Shown here one piece after another: positions 26,547-35,165 of a stretch of DNA of 64,000 nucleotides. The stretch covers positions 81,154 to 145,153 of the forward strand of contig JBDTRG010000129.1 of NCBI GenBank assembly GCA_039931775.1, written 5' to 3'. The notes under the pieces are model-generated. The model was not told where the DNA came from, did no database searches, and was given only the letters and a program-made list of their open reading frames with translations. Both the position numbers and the translations under genes were made by a program. The stretch's first letter is position 1. The number at the start of each line of letters is the position of its first letter. The DNA is from CAIWHR01 sp039931775 (GTDB taxonomy: Bacteria > Pseudomonadota > Gammaproteobacteria > Burkholderiales > Casimicrobiaceae).

Positions 26547-28133
26547 CTAGAACCCGGCCGCCTGCCCGTCGCGGCGCGAGTCGGATCCGGCGACATAGCC
26601 CACGTCGGTGCGCAGGATGATCTGCCCGGCGCCGTAGTCCATGTACGAATCGGCCACCGATCGGATCTCGTGTCCGAGCGACTGGAGGCCCACGCGCAGT
26701 TCCGTGGACGCCGACGGCTCGAGATCGACGGACATGCCGCCGTTCAACTTCCAGCGCGGCGCATCGATGGCTGCCTGTGGATTCATGCCGTACGTCAGGA
26801 GCCGCACCATGGTCTGCACGTGGCCCGGCGGCTGTATCGGTCCGCCCATCACGCCGAACGCGGCGAGCGGTGCCCCATCGCGTGTGAGGAAGCCCGGAAT
26901 GATCGTGTGGAACGGCCGCTTGCCGCCGGCGATTTCGTTCGGGTGACCTGGAACGAGCGAAAAGCCGACGCCGCGATTCTGCAGGCTGATGCCGGTCCCC
27001 GGAACGACGACGCCCGAACCGAACCCCATGTAATTCGACTGGATCAGCGAGACGAGCATGCCGCGCTCGTCGCCCGCGGCGACGTAAACGGTGCCGCCCC
27101 GCGGCGGGTTGCCGTGGCCGTAGTCCTTCGCCATGTGGGGATCGATCAAGCGCGCGCGGGCCGCGAGATAGTCCGGATCGAGCAGCGCCGAGGGTGAAAA
27201 CTCCATCGTCCGCGGGTCGCTCACGTAACGATGGGCGTCGGCGAACGCGAGCTTCATCGCTTCGATCTGCAGATGCTGGCTCAGTACTGAATCCGGGGGC
27301 AGCGCCCCGAGATCGAATGCGCGCAACATGCCGAGCGCCATCAACGCCGCGATGCCCTGGCCGTTGGGCGGGATCTCGTGTACGGTCGCCCCGCCGTGGT
27401 CCTGCGTAAGCGGCGTCACCCAGTCGAGCGTGTGCCCGGCAAAGTCCGCAAGCGTGTGCAGTGCGCCGTGCGACGCCGCATGCGCGACCATCGCCTCGGC
27501 GAGCTCCCCGTGATAGAAAGCGTGACCATGCGTCGCGGCGATGCGCGTGAGCGTCCTCGCCATCGGCTTGCAACTGAAGAGCTCTCCGGGCAGCGGCGCC
27601 CGCCCGCGCGGGAGGAAATGTTCGGCGAAACCGAGGTCGTGGGGGAGGACCTTTTCCGCGAGCGCCCACTTCTCGGCCACGATCGGCGACACCGCATAGC
27701 CGTCGCTCGCGTAGCGAATGGCCGGCGCGAAGAGGTCCTCGAACGGCAGCGCGCCGAATCGTTGCGACAGCGCCGCCCAGCCTGCGACCGCGCCGGGAAT
27801 CGTCACCGCTTCCCAGTTCCGCTCCGGAATGCCGGTCATCCCGGCGTAACGGGCCGGCGTCGCCGCCGCAGGGGACCGGCCGGAGGCGTTCAGACCGACG
27901 AGCTGCTCGCCGTCCCACAGGATCGCGAAGAGGTCGCTGCCGATGCCGTTGCTGCACGGCTCGACGACGGTGAGCGCGATTGCCGTGGCGAGCGCGGCAT
28001 CGACTGCGTTGCCGCCGCGCTGGAGCATCGCGATGCCCGCCTGCGTGGCAAGCGGCTGCGATGTTGCGACGACGTTTCGCGCGAAGATCGGCTGACGGCG
28101 CGAGGTGTAGGGAAGATGCCAGTCGAGGTCCAT
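26547..28133 (-). CDS. ggt: Gamma-glutamyltransferase family protein, without signal peptide
   Basis: The 528-residue precursor self-cleaves into large and small subunits. The predicted catalytic Thr is Thr348 in PRGGTVYVA, at the expected distance from the end. Other family features: VATSQPLATQAGIAMLQRGGNAVDAALATA near the start and GISLQNRGVGFS in the small subunit. It lacks an export signal, unlike E. coli Ggt, and resembles the cytoplasmic YwrD-like group. The ATG at 28133 lies 6 bases beyond the TctA stop; the AGGAGG site is about 13 bases upstream. The operon order TctB, TctA, Ggt suggests the transported compound could be gamma-glutamyl-linked or an organic acid. Confidence 0.88.
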   Translation of the reverse strand: MDLDWHLPYTSRRQPIFARNVVATSQPLATQAGIAMLQRGGNAVDAALATAIALTVVEPCSNGIGSDLFAILWDGEQLVGLNASGRSPAAATPARYAGMTGIPERNWEAVTIPGAVAGWAALSQRFGALPFEDLFAPAIRYASDGYAVSPIVAEKWALAEKVLPHDLGFAEHFLPRGRAPLPGELFSCKPMARTLTRIAATHGHAFYHGELAEAMVAHAASHGALHTLADFAGHTLDWVTPLTQDHGGATVHEIPPNGQGIAALMALGMLRAFDLGALPPDSVLSQHLQIEAMKLAFADAHRYVSDPRTMEFSPSALLDPDYLAARARLIDPHMAKDYGHGNPPRGGTVYVAAGDERGMLVSLIQSNYMGFGSGVVVPGTGISLQNRGVGFSLVPGHPNEIAGGKRPFHTIIPGFLTRDGAPLAAFGVMGGPIQPPGHVQTMVRLLTYGMNPQAAIDAPRWKLNGGMSVDLEPSASTELRVGLQSLGHEIRSVADSYMDYGAGQIILRTDVGYVAGSDSRRDGQAAGF

Positions 28134-28138
28134 CGCGG

Positions 28139-29644
28139 CTACGTGTCCTCCTGAAATGCGACCTCGCGCGTTTTCCGGAAGTTGGGCAGCACGATGAGCA
28201 CGATGAGGCCCACCGCCATCAGCAGCATGACGAGCGACAGCGGGCGCGTCACGAAGACCGTCGGGTCGCCGCGCGACAGCAGCAACGCGCGTCGCAGGTT
28301 CTCCTCCATCATGGGTCCCAGAACGAATCCGAGCAGCAGTGGCGCCGGCTCGCATTCGAGCTTCATGAACACCACGCCCAGGAAGCCGAACGCGGCGGTC
28401 TGCATGACATCGAAGCTCGTGTTGTTCGTGCTGTAGACGCCAATCGCGCAGAATAGCAGGATCGCCGGGTAGAGCATCCGGTACGGCACCTGCAGCAGCT
28501 TGATCCAGATGCCGATCAGCGGCAGGTTCAGCACGACGAGCATGGCGTTGCCGACCCACATCGACGCGATCAGGCCCCAGAAAAGGCCAGGGTTGGACGT
28601 CATCACCTGCGGTCCGGGCTGGATGTTGTGGATGGTCATCGCCCCGACCATCAGCGCCATCACCGCGTTCTCCGGAATGCCGAGCGTCAGGAGCGGAATG
28701 AACGACGCCTGTGCGCCCGCATTGTTGGCCGCTTCGGGTCCGGCGACACCCTGGATCGCCCCGGTGCCGAATTCCGCCGGATTGTCGGCGACCTTTTTTT
28801 CGATCGCGTACGACGCGAATGAGGAAAGCATCGCGCCGCCGCCCGGGAGCAGGCCCAGCACGGAGCCGATCCCTGTTCCGCGGAGTACCGCTGGCCAGGC
28901 CTTTCGGAACTGTTCCCTGGAAATCCACAACCCGGTGACCTTGCTCGTCAACAGTTCGCGCTTCTCGGTGCTCTCGAGGTTGGCGATAATCTCGGCGAAG
29001 CCGAACAGTCCCATCGCGACGCTGACGACGCCCAGGCCGTCGGTCAGCTCGGGGACCCCGAACGCGAATCGCGCAGCTCCCGAGTTCACGTCGGTGCCGA
29101 CGATGCCCAACAACAGGCCGAGGACGATCATCGCGATCGCCTTCAGGACCGAACCGTGCGCGAGGACCACCGCGCCAATGAGACCAAGCACCATCAACGA
29201 AAAATATTCGGACGGTCCGAACTTCAGCGCAAGTTCCGACAACGGCGTTGCCACGGTCGCGACGAACACGGTTGCGACGGTGCCCGCAAAGAACGACGCA
29301 AGCGCCGCGGTCGCAAGCGCCGCGCCCGCCTGACCCTTGCGGGCCATCTTGTAGCCGTCGAGGCAGGTGACCGCGGACGACGTCTCGCCCGGCATGTTGA
29401 GAAGAATCGAGGTCGTCGAGCCGCCGTACTGCGCCCCGTAGTAGATGCCGGCGAGCATGATCAGCGCGGAGACTGGCTGCAGCCCATAGGTCGTCGGAAG
29501 CAGCATCGCGATCGTTGCGACGGGACCGATCCCCGGCAGCACGCCGATCAGCGTACCGACTAACGACCCGACCAAGGCGTAGAGCAGGTTGATCGGCGTA
29601 AGCGCGACGCCGAAGCCCAGTGCAAGGTGGTCGAGGAGTTCCAT
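28139..29644 (-). CDS. tctA: Tripartite tricarboxylate transporter, large permease subunit TctA
   Basis: The 501-residue, roughly twelve-helix protein has the TctA signatures GVLPGIGPVATIAMLLPTTYGL near the start and YGAQYGGSTTSILLNMPGE, followed by the repeated half LGLLPGGGAMLSSFASYAIEKK. It is the inner-membrane transport subunit that, with TctB and a periplasmic TctC/Bug protein, takes up tricarboxylates or other organic acids. It follows tctB by 10 bases and precedes the gamma-glutamyltransferase gene. No TctC gene adjoins this operon; the only one in the window is at 46685-47656, inside the NRPS island. Confidence 0.93.
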   Translation of the reverse strand: MELLDHLALGFGVALTPINLLYALVGSLVGTLIGVLPGIGPVATIAMLLPTTYGLQPVSALIMLAGIYYGAQYGGSTTSILLNMPGETSSAVTCLDGYKMARKGQAGAALATAALASFFAGTVATVFVATVATPLSELALKFGPSEYFSLMVLGLIGAVVLAHGSVLKAIAMIVLGLLLGIVGTDVNSGAARFAFGVPELTDGLGVVSVAMGLFGFAEIIANLESTEKRELLTSKVTGLWISREQFRKAWPAVLRGTGIGSVLGLLPGGGAMLSSFASYAIEKKVADNPAEFGTGAIQGVAGPEAANNAGAQASFIPLLTLGIPENAVMALMVGAMTIHNIQPGPQVMTSNPGLFWGLIASMWVGNAMLVVLNLPLIGIWIKLLQVPYRMLYPAILLFCAIGVYSTNNTSFDVMQTAAFGFLGVVFMKLECEPAPLLLGFVLGPMMEENLRRALLLSRGDPTVFVTRPLSLVMLLMAVGLIVLIVLPNFRKTREVAFQEDT

Positions 29645-29654
29645 CGTGACCTGC

Positions 29655-30107
29655 TCAGCGGAAGGCCGGCCAGATCGGAAGCTGGAGCTTCAACGCCATC
29701 ACGAAGACGGCGACGGAAAGGATCGCGAGCGCAAACCCGGCGATGATGGCTTCCTTCGGCCGGAACTCGCTGCTTGCGGCGCTGGACAGGATGATGAGGC
29801 CGACCGTCGAAATCGCCAGGCCGACGATATTGACCACCAGGCCGAACAGCACCACGCTACCCAATACGATGATGATCGGCCTCCAACGCCAGCCGGGCAG
29901 CGGGCTCCCTTGAAGCCGCAGGCCACGCAACGAAAGCGCCGATCCCAGCAGGATCAGAAGTATGCCGAGAATGCGCGGGAAGTAACCTGGCCCCATCCGT
30001 GCGGCGGTACCCAGCGGGTAATTGGCGGCGATCAGAATCGCTGCCGCGCCTGTCGCGACGAACAATAGTCCGGCGACAAAGTCCTTCGGATGGCGAATCA
30101 TCCCCAT
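29655..30107 (-). CDS. tctB: Tripartite tricarboxylate transporter, small subunit TctB
   Basis: The 150-residue, four-helix protein has the TctB pattern: DFVAGLLFVATGAAAILIAANY, then GPGYFPRILGILLILLGSAL near the N-terminus (the conserved G-P-x-x-F-P). I chose the ATG at 30107 because GGGAGGAG lies just upstream; the frame reaches 15 codons further without a better site. It is the first gene of the leftward tctB-tctA-ggt run. Confidence 0.88.
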   Translation of the reverse strand: MGMIRHPKDFVAGLLFVATGAAAILIAANYPLGTAARMGPGYFPRILGILLILLGSALSLRGLRLQGSPLPGWRWRPIIIVLGSVVLFGLVVNIVGLAISTVGLIILSSAASSEFRPKEAIIAGFALAILSVAVFVMALKLQLPIWPAFR

Positions 30108-30275
30108 GCGCTCCTCCCTGCGTATTCGAACCGGCCGAATCGCGCCGTGCAATCGTTACGGATGATTCGGACGCGGCCTGCGCCGCGTCAGCTTTTCAGG
30201 TTTCCGGGCCGGTAGGATAGCATCGAAGCGGGGCGCGGCACGCCCCTCGCAAGGGCGCCGACCGCGCCAAACGCA

Positions 30276-30300
30276 AAGGGCAGGCGCGAGGCCTGCCCTT
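30276..30300 (-). terminator. Hairpin downstream of the parvulin gene
   Basis: AAGGGCAGGC, loop GCGAG, GCCTGCCCTT: a perfect 10-bp stem about 63 bases past the stop of the leftward parvulin gene. On the minus strand it is followed by TGCGTTTGG, a weak T-run. Probable terminator of the yciB-bolA-parvulin run, separating it from tctB. Confidence 0.6.
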
Positions 30301-30362
30301 CGCTTTGCGACCGGAGTGCGAACCCGGTGAACACCCGCCGGGTCGCGCGGTCGCCGCGCCGA

Positions 30363-31172
30363 TCAAAGACCGTTTTTGGAGCGGAGTTCCTTGAAGTAGG
30401 CGTCGAGCGTCTGACCCTGCAGCCGTTGCTGCAGTTGCGGCTTCACCTCGTCGAAGCTCGGGATCTTGGCGTCGCGGATATCGTCGACTTCGATCACGTG
30501 CCATCCGAATTGCGTCTGGATGGGGACGGCCGTCCACTTGCCCTTCGGCAGCTTGACCATCGCGTCCGAAAACGGCTTGACGAAATTGCCCGGCGCATTC
30601 CAATCGAGATCGCCGCCGTTGGCCTTGGATCCCGGGTCCTTCGAGCGCTCGGCGAGCTTCTCGAACTTGGTTCCCTTCTGCAGCTCGACGATGATTTCCT
30701 TGGCCTCGTCTTCCTTGTCGACCAGGATGTGGCGGACCTTGTACTCCTTGTCGCCCATCTGCGTCTTGATCGCGTCATATTCCTTGCGCAGTGCTGCCTC
30801 CGGCACCGGATTCGCCTTGAGCCAGTCGCTGACGTAGGCCCGAACCAGCACGGTCTGGGCCGACAAATCGATCTGGTTCTTGACGTCGGGGTTCTTTTCG
30901 ATCCCCTTCTTCTTCGCCTCACGGACCAGCAGTTCGCGCGTGTTGAGTTCCTCGCGCACGGCGTTGCGCAACTCCGGGGTATCGGGCTGGCCCTGGCCAA
31001 GGCGCTCCTTCAACAGGTAGTCGAAGTACTGCTTGGGGTAGATCTCCTTGCCCGTCGCGGGGGCGGCGGCCTGACTCTTGGCGGGCGCCGCCTTGTCCTG
31101 CGCGGACGCCGGGAGGCCTGCGATCGCGGCGACCGCGGTCAGTACGGCAAGGGTGAGTGTTGCGGGTTTCAT
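30363..31172 (-). CDS. Periplasmic parvulin-type peptidyl-prolyl isomerase
   Basis: The 269-residue protein has a signal peptide (TLTLAVLTAVAAIAGLPASA), a helical SurA/PrsA-like N-terminal part, and one parvulin domain with YKVRHILVDKEDEAKEIIVEL, FEKLAERSKDPGSKANGGDLDW and FGWHVIEVDD. It helps fold exported or outer-membrane proteins. I chose the ATG at 31172 with AAGGA upstream; a TTG 9 bases earlier is possible. It follows bolA by 13 bases in an order common in betaproteobacteria (yciB, bolA, parvulin). Confidence 0.9.
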   Translation of the reverse strand: MKPATLTLAVLTAVAAIAGLPASAQDKAAPAKSQAAAPATGKEIYPKQYFDYLLKERLGQGQPDTPELRNAVREELNTRELLVREAKKKGIEKNPDVKNQIDLSAQTVLVRAYVSDWLKANPVPEAALRKEYDAIKTQMGDKEYKVRHILVDKEDEAKEIIVELQKGTKFEKLAERSKDPGSKANGGDLDWNAPGNFVKPFSDAMVKLPKGKWTAVPIQTQFGWHVIEVDDIRDAKIPSFDEVKPQLQQRLQGQTLDAYFKELRSKNGL

Positions 31173-31185
31173 CTTTGGCAATCCT

Positions 31186-31491
31186 TTACGGTTGTGAAGG
31201 GAATTCTTCTGGGGTCAGCGCCTTGATCGACAGCGCGTGGACCGGGTGCGGCAGGAGGTCGGCGACTTGCCGCAATACCCGCTGATGGCGCTGCAGGCGC
31301 GGAAGTCCGGCGAACACCTGTGACACGATCAGCAGCGAAAAGTGCCCGCCGCCGGCAGCCGCACCCTCGTGGCCGGCATGCGCAGCGCTGTCGTCGCGGA
31401 TTTCGAGCACATCGGGGGCGAGCGGAAGCAGCCGCTCGCGCAGCGTCGCGGCCGTCTCTGCGTGGGTTGGGCGGGGTCCGACGACGGTCAT
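31186..31491 (-). CDS. bolA: BolA family protein
   Basis: The 101-residue protein has the BolA fold: an N-terminal helix (TLRERLLPLAPDVLEIRDDS), the AAHAGHEGAAAGGGHFSLLIVS strand region with a His suited to iron-sulfur or haem coordination, and the C-terminal HALSIKALTPEEF. BolA proteins partner with monothiol glutaredoxins and act in morphology or iron control. The ATG overlaps the yciB stop (ATGA), so the two genes are coupled. Confidence 0.9.
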   Translation of the reverse strand: MTVVGPRPTHAETAATLRERLLPLAPDVLEIRDDSAAHAGHEGAAAGGGHFSLLIVSQVFAGLPRLQRHQRVLRQVADLLPHPVHALSIKALTPEEFPSQP

Positions 31492-32021
31492 GCAGTTTCC
31501 TCGGGCACGTGGCGCGACAGCCAAAGCCCCTGCAGGACGGCAAACACGAGGAAGAGGCCGATGCCTCCCCAAACCTTGTAGAGGACCCAGGTCTGCTCGG
31601 AGAAATGGAACGCGACATACCAGTTGGCGACCGCCATGAACGCGAAGAAGCCCACCCACGCCCATGTGAGACGGGTCCAGACCTGGGCGGGTAGCGTGAC
31701 GCCCTTCATCAGGTGCGACAGGAGGTCGCGGCCGAACGCGAGCTTGCCGACGGCGAGGATCCCGCCGAAAAGGGTATAGAGCACGGTCGGCTTCCACAGG
31801 ATGAAGGTCTTGTCCTGCAGCAGAAGCGTCGCCCCGCCGAACAGCACGATGATCACGAGCGAGAGCCAGTGGGTGACGCTGGCGCGCCCATGCTTCCAGT
31901 GAATGAGCGCGATTTGCACGACCGACGCGACGATGGCGACGGCCGTCGCGAAAAAAATGCCCTGCCAGAGGTACGCCGCGAAAAACAGCAGCAGCGGGAA
32001 GAAGTCGGTGAGGAGTTGCAT
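31488..32021 (-). CDS. yciB: Septation protein A / inner-membrane protein YciB
   Basis: The 177-residue, five-helix protein has the family start LLTDFFPLLLFFAAYLWQGIFFATAVAI and the later KPTVLYTLFGGILAVGKLAFGR and WTRLTWAWVGFFAFMAVANWYVAF. It acts in the inner membrane on envelope or division functions. It is the first gene of the yciB-bolA-parvulin run; the upstream 75 bases to ampD would hold the promoter, but no clear boxes are visible. Confidence 0.93.
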   Translation of the reverse strand: MQLLTDFFPLLLFFAAYLWQGIFFATAVAIVASVVQIALIHWKHGRASVTHWLSLVIIVLFGGATLLLQDKTFILWKPTVLYTLFGGILAVGKLAFGRDLLSHLMKGVTLPAQVWTRLTWAWVGFFAFMAVANWYVAFHFSEQTWVLYKVWGGIGLFLVFAVLQGLWLSRHVPEETA

Positions 32022-32096
32022 AACCGACTAGTGTACCACGGCCGGTACGCCCCGTAAAATCAGCGCCTTACGATGGGAATCCTGCCGCGGTGAGCG

Positions 32097-32687
32097 TCAG
32101 CGCGATCGGGGTGTCAGCAGTCGGGTGAGCCGTCCCCAGTCAAATGCGGGGCCGGGATCGGACTTTCGCCCGGGCGCGATTTCGCTGTGGCCGGCCACGT
32201 CGATGATCGGGTACGCCCGGCGCAGTGCCCGCACCAGACGCGCCAGCATCGCGTATTGCGCGGGCTCGTACGCAACGTCGTCGCTGCCCTCGAGCTCGAT
32301 CCCGATCGAAAAGTCGTTGCACCGAGCGCGACCTCTCCAAGACGATGCTCCGGCATGCCAGGCGCGATCGGTGCAGCCGACGAACTGGACGAGTTCGCCG
32401 TCGCGCCTCACCAGAAAGTGTGCCGACACGCGCAATGGTGCGATCGACGCGTAGTAGGGGTCGGCGCGGAGATCGAGGCGATTCGTGAAAAGGCGCGCGA
32501 TCCCGTCGCCGCCGAACTTGCCCGGTGGCAGCGAAATACCATGCACAACCACGAGTTCGATCGCGGTGCCGGGCGGGCGGGCGTCGTGGTTCGGCGAGCG
32601 AATCTGTCGCGCCGTTGTCGCATAGCCGGCCGCATCGATGGTAAGGCGGACCCGAGAACCCCTTGGCGCTGCGATCTTCAACGGCAT
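32097..32687 (-). CDS. ampD: 1,6-anhydro-N-acetylmuramyl-L-alanine amidase AmpD
   Basis: The 196-residue cytoplasmic zinc amidase recycles peptidoglycan muropeptides. It has the AmpD signatures: IELVVVHGISLPPGKFGG (first zinc His), VSAHFLVRRDGELVQFVG, WHAGASSWRGRARCNDFSIGIELEG, and AGHSEIAPGRKSDPGPAFDW (second His and the Asp ligand). AmpD usually begins near LTIDAAGY; here that sequence is preceded by about 18 extra residues from the ATG at 32687, with no good ribosome binding site. The 5' end overlaps a broken TPP-enzyme gene by 10 bases. I infer that the original ampD start region was altered by the rearrangement at this edge. Confidence 0.9.
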   Translation of the reverse strand: MPLKIAAPRGSRVRLTIDAAGYATTARQIRSPNHDARPPGTAIELVVVHGISLPPGKFGGDGIARLFTNRLDLRADPYYASIAPLRVSAHFLVRRDGELVQFVGCTDRAWHAGASSWRGRARCNDFSIGIELEGSDDVAYEPAQYAMLARLVRALRRAYPIIDVAGHSEIAPGRKSDPGPAFDWGRLTRLLTPRSR

Positions 32688-33022
32688 GGAAACGGCGCGT
32701 CGGGATCGAGCGGCACGTTGATGCACGCGGGTTTACCGCATGCCAGGGCGCGCCGCAGCGCGGGACCGATCCCCTCGACATCGGTCACCTGTTCCCCGTA
32801 ACCGCCGAAGACCTCGACGATTCCTTGAGCGGCGCAAGCACCCACCGTCGCGTAGACGGGTCCTCCGGGGACGCAATAGACGTGCGTGACACCCAACGCG
32901 CGCAGTTCGTGCGCCACCAGCGCGTGCCCGTCGCAGGCCGGCACCGAGCAGTCGTGCGCAAAGGGTGGCTCCCCGCCGAGCGATGGGGCGCCAACTTGTG
33001 CGGCTATCTCGTCAGGCGACAT
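32678..33022 (-). pseudogene. Internally deleted TPP-dependent enzyme (acetolactate-synthase-like) remnant
   Basis: The 114-codon frame joins two ends of one family. Residues ~30-68 (DGHALVAHELRALGVTHVYC, then VPGGPVYATVGAC) are the N-terminal TPP-enzyme start. Residues ~69-112 (VEVFGGYGEQVTDVEGIGPA, then LRRALACGKPACINVPLDPD) are the C-terminal end of the pyrimidine/PP domains. About 430 middle residues are missing, so it cannot be an active enzyme. The frame is intact from ATG to stop, which suggests one clean, fairly recent deletion. Confidence 0.6.
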
Positions 33023-33061
33023 CGGCGGACGATGACGGATCGACCAGGGTTTGGTGGACGT

Positions 33062-34933
33062 TCAAGTGCCGTTGCGTGGCGGCTCGCGCGCCTGCAGCGT
33101 GTTCACCTGCTGCTCGCCCAGCCGTTCGATCTGCTTCCACGAATCGCCAAGCATTTCATCGCGGCGGCCGATTCGTGCAATGCGTATCTCGAGCGCAAAC
33201 TCGACGGCGCTCGGCGACCTGAAGAGCGCAATTGGGGGCAGGTAGGTACCGGTCTGCGCGCTCAAGCGGGCAAGCACCTGACCGGCGCGCAGAGAGTCGC
33301 CGCCCAGCATGAAGAAGTTGTCTTTCGCGCCGACCCGGTCGATGCCAAGGACCTCGGCGAAGAGCGCAACGACGAGCGCCTCGATTTCGTCGCGCGGCTC
33401 GATGTCCGACGAATTGAGTCGATCGGCGAACCGCGCGGCAAGATCGATCCGTCGCACCTTTCCGGTGTCGCCCGACGGAATATCGTCGACGATGAGCACG
33501 CGACTCGGGACCTTGATCCAGTCGAGGCGATCGATGAGGAATCGGCGAATCTCCTCCTCGGTCGCATGCATCCCGGATTTGACGAGAACCGCCGCAACGA
33601 TGTCCTCGCCCAGGGTCGGATGCGCGACGCCGAATGCGACGCCTTGGAGCACGGCGGGATGAACCGAAAGCGCTTCGTCGATCTCGCGTGGCGAGACCTT
33701 TTCGCCGCCTCGGTTGATGATCTCCTTCAGCCTTCCCGTCAGCGAGACGTACCCGTCGGCGTCGATCCGACCGAGGTCGCCGGTACGAAACCACCCATCG
33801 ACAAACGCCGACGCATTCGCCGCAGGGTCAGCGACATAGCCGCGGGTGACGTTTTCGCCGCGGATGACGATCTCTCCCGTGCCGTCCCGATCGACGATGC
33901 GTCCCGACTCCTCCAGGACGGCGACTTCCGGACCGGCGGGCAAGCCGACGGACCCGGGCTTGCGCACTCGGGGAGGTAACGGATTGCTTGCGATCTGGTG
34001 CGCGGCTTCGGTCATTCCATACGCCTCGACGACAGGCGCTCCGAACGCAGTCTCGAGTTCGCGCGCGACTCGCGTTGGCAGCGGCGCCGACGAGGACCGC
34101 ACAAAGCGCAGGCGGCCCTTGATGTCGGGAAAGGTGGCGTGCGCAATCTCGGCGAGTATCGCTGCGTGCACGGCCGGTACCGCGGTGTACCACGTCGGGC
34201 GGAGCGCATCGACCCACATGACGAACTTTCCCTCCGCGAAGCCGGGCGTACAGGCCACGCTCCCGCCCGCGGACAGCGACGCAAGAACGGCGGCGACAAA
34301 GCCGTGTATGTGGAACAACGGCATCACGTTCAGGCAGCGGTCGTGCGGCCCCAGACCGAGCGTCGAGGCGACACTAACCGCAGACCGGCAGAGATTGTCG
34401 TGGGTGAGGGGGACGAGTTTTGGCCGCGACGTTGTTCCTGTCGTGTACAGGACCAATGCAACGTCGCCGTCGGCCGGCGGTATCTCCGGCGCCGCCGCCG
34501 CGCTGCGAACGGGGCCGAATTCGAACAATCCGGCGGGCGTCGCGTCGTCCCAACGGACGTCGAGGCAGCGAATCGAAAGCTCCGCCCCGGCGGCGCGGCT
34601 CGATGCGCCGCCATCCGCCGGCACGAGCAGCACCTTTGGCTGCAAGTCGGCGAGGCGAAGCAGAAGGTCCTCCCTGCGATAATTAGGTCCAAGTGGGGCG
34701 CAAGTCGCAAAAGCGGCCGAAGCCAATGTCGCGACAGCCATTTCGGGGCCGTTCGGAAGGACGACCGCGACGCGATCGCTGCGTTTCACGCCTATCGAGC
34801 GCAACGTCGAACCGATGTCCCGCATGCGATCGGCGAGTTGCAGGTAGGTCGAAGCTGAACGCCCTGGCGCGAGAAGCGCGGGCGCCTGCGGCCGGAGGCG
34901 GGCCTGCGCGTCAATCATCGCGGCGAGATTCAC
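33062..34933 (-). CDS. Adenylation-carrier (A-PCP) didomain protein
   Basis: The 623-residue protein starts at GTG, or at the ATG five codons later. Residues ~1-510 are an acyl-AMP-forming domain: YTTGTTSRPKLVPLTH (A3), VVEAYGMTEAAHQ (A5), GWFRTGDLGRIDADGY (A7), GRLKEIINRGGEKVSP (A8), GKVRR (A10). It resembles acyl-CoA ligases more than NRPS amino-acid domains. A carrier domain follows at ~530-600 with the pantetheine site in FFMLGGDSLRAG. It should activate an acid and hold it as a thioester, perhaps to start the neighbouring NRPS. The gene is divergent from the first NRPS gene and paralogous to 47653-49536. Confidence 0.85.
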   Translation of the reverse strand: MNLAAMIDAQARLRPQAPALLAPGRSASTYLQLADRMRDIGSTLRSIGVKRSDRVAVVLPNGPEMAVATLASAAFATCAPLGPNYRREDLLLRLADLQPKVLLVPADGGASSRAAGAELSIRCLDVRWDDATPAGLFEFGPVRSAAAAPEIPPADGDVALVLYTTGTTSRPKLVPLTHDNLCRSAVSVASTLGLGPHDRCLNVMPLFHIHGFVAAVLASLSAGGSVACTPGFAEGKFVMWVDALRPTWYTAVPAVHAAILAEIAHATFPDIKGRLRFVRSSSAPLPTRVARELETAFGAPVVEAYGMTEAAHQIASNPLPPRVRKPGSVGLPAGPEVAVLEESGRIVDRDGTGEIVIRGENVTRGYVADPAANASAFVDGWFRTGDLGRIDADGYVSLTGRLKEIINRGGEKVSPREIDEALSVHPAVLQGVAFGVAHPTLGEDIVAAVLVKSGMHATEEEIRRFLIDRLDWIKVPSRVLIVDDIPSGDTGKVRRIDLAARFADRLNSSDIEPRDEIEALVVALFAEVLGIDRVGAKDNFFMLGGDSLRAGQVLARLSAQTGTYLPPIALFRSPSAVEFALEIRIARIGRRDEMLGDSWKQIERLGEQQVNTLQAREPPRNGT

Positions 34934-35068
34934 GGGGGGCGTCGATCGATCGGGTAGGGGGAGGCTTCATGGGCCGGCTCGCGGAAACCGAGCGTCGCGC
35001 CATGCCGCCCAGCGTCTGCCCACATTATCGGATGGCACGACCTCGATTGTCCCGCCTATCCACGCCTT

Positions 35069-35097
35069 TTGAGGCACGATCATTGCATGCATAATTC
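35069..35097 (+). promoter_or_regulatory. Candidate sigma-70 promoter of the NRPS operon
   Basis: TTGAGG, 17 bases, TAATTC, ending about 68 bases before the ATG of the first NRPS gene. Box matches are fair and the spacing ideal. It lies in the 232-base region between divergent genes. Confidence 0.4.
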
Positions 35098-35165
35098 CCG
35101 GGTCGCGCCGTGCCTCGAGGGATCCGGGGTGCCGTGTCGCGACACGCCTACCCGTCCGTTGATCG

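Noticed and set aside
35031..35055. Possible sigma-54 promoter (TGGCAC) before the NRPS operon
   Set aside because: The TTGC half at the required spacing is absent.
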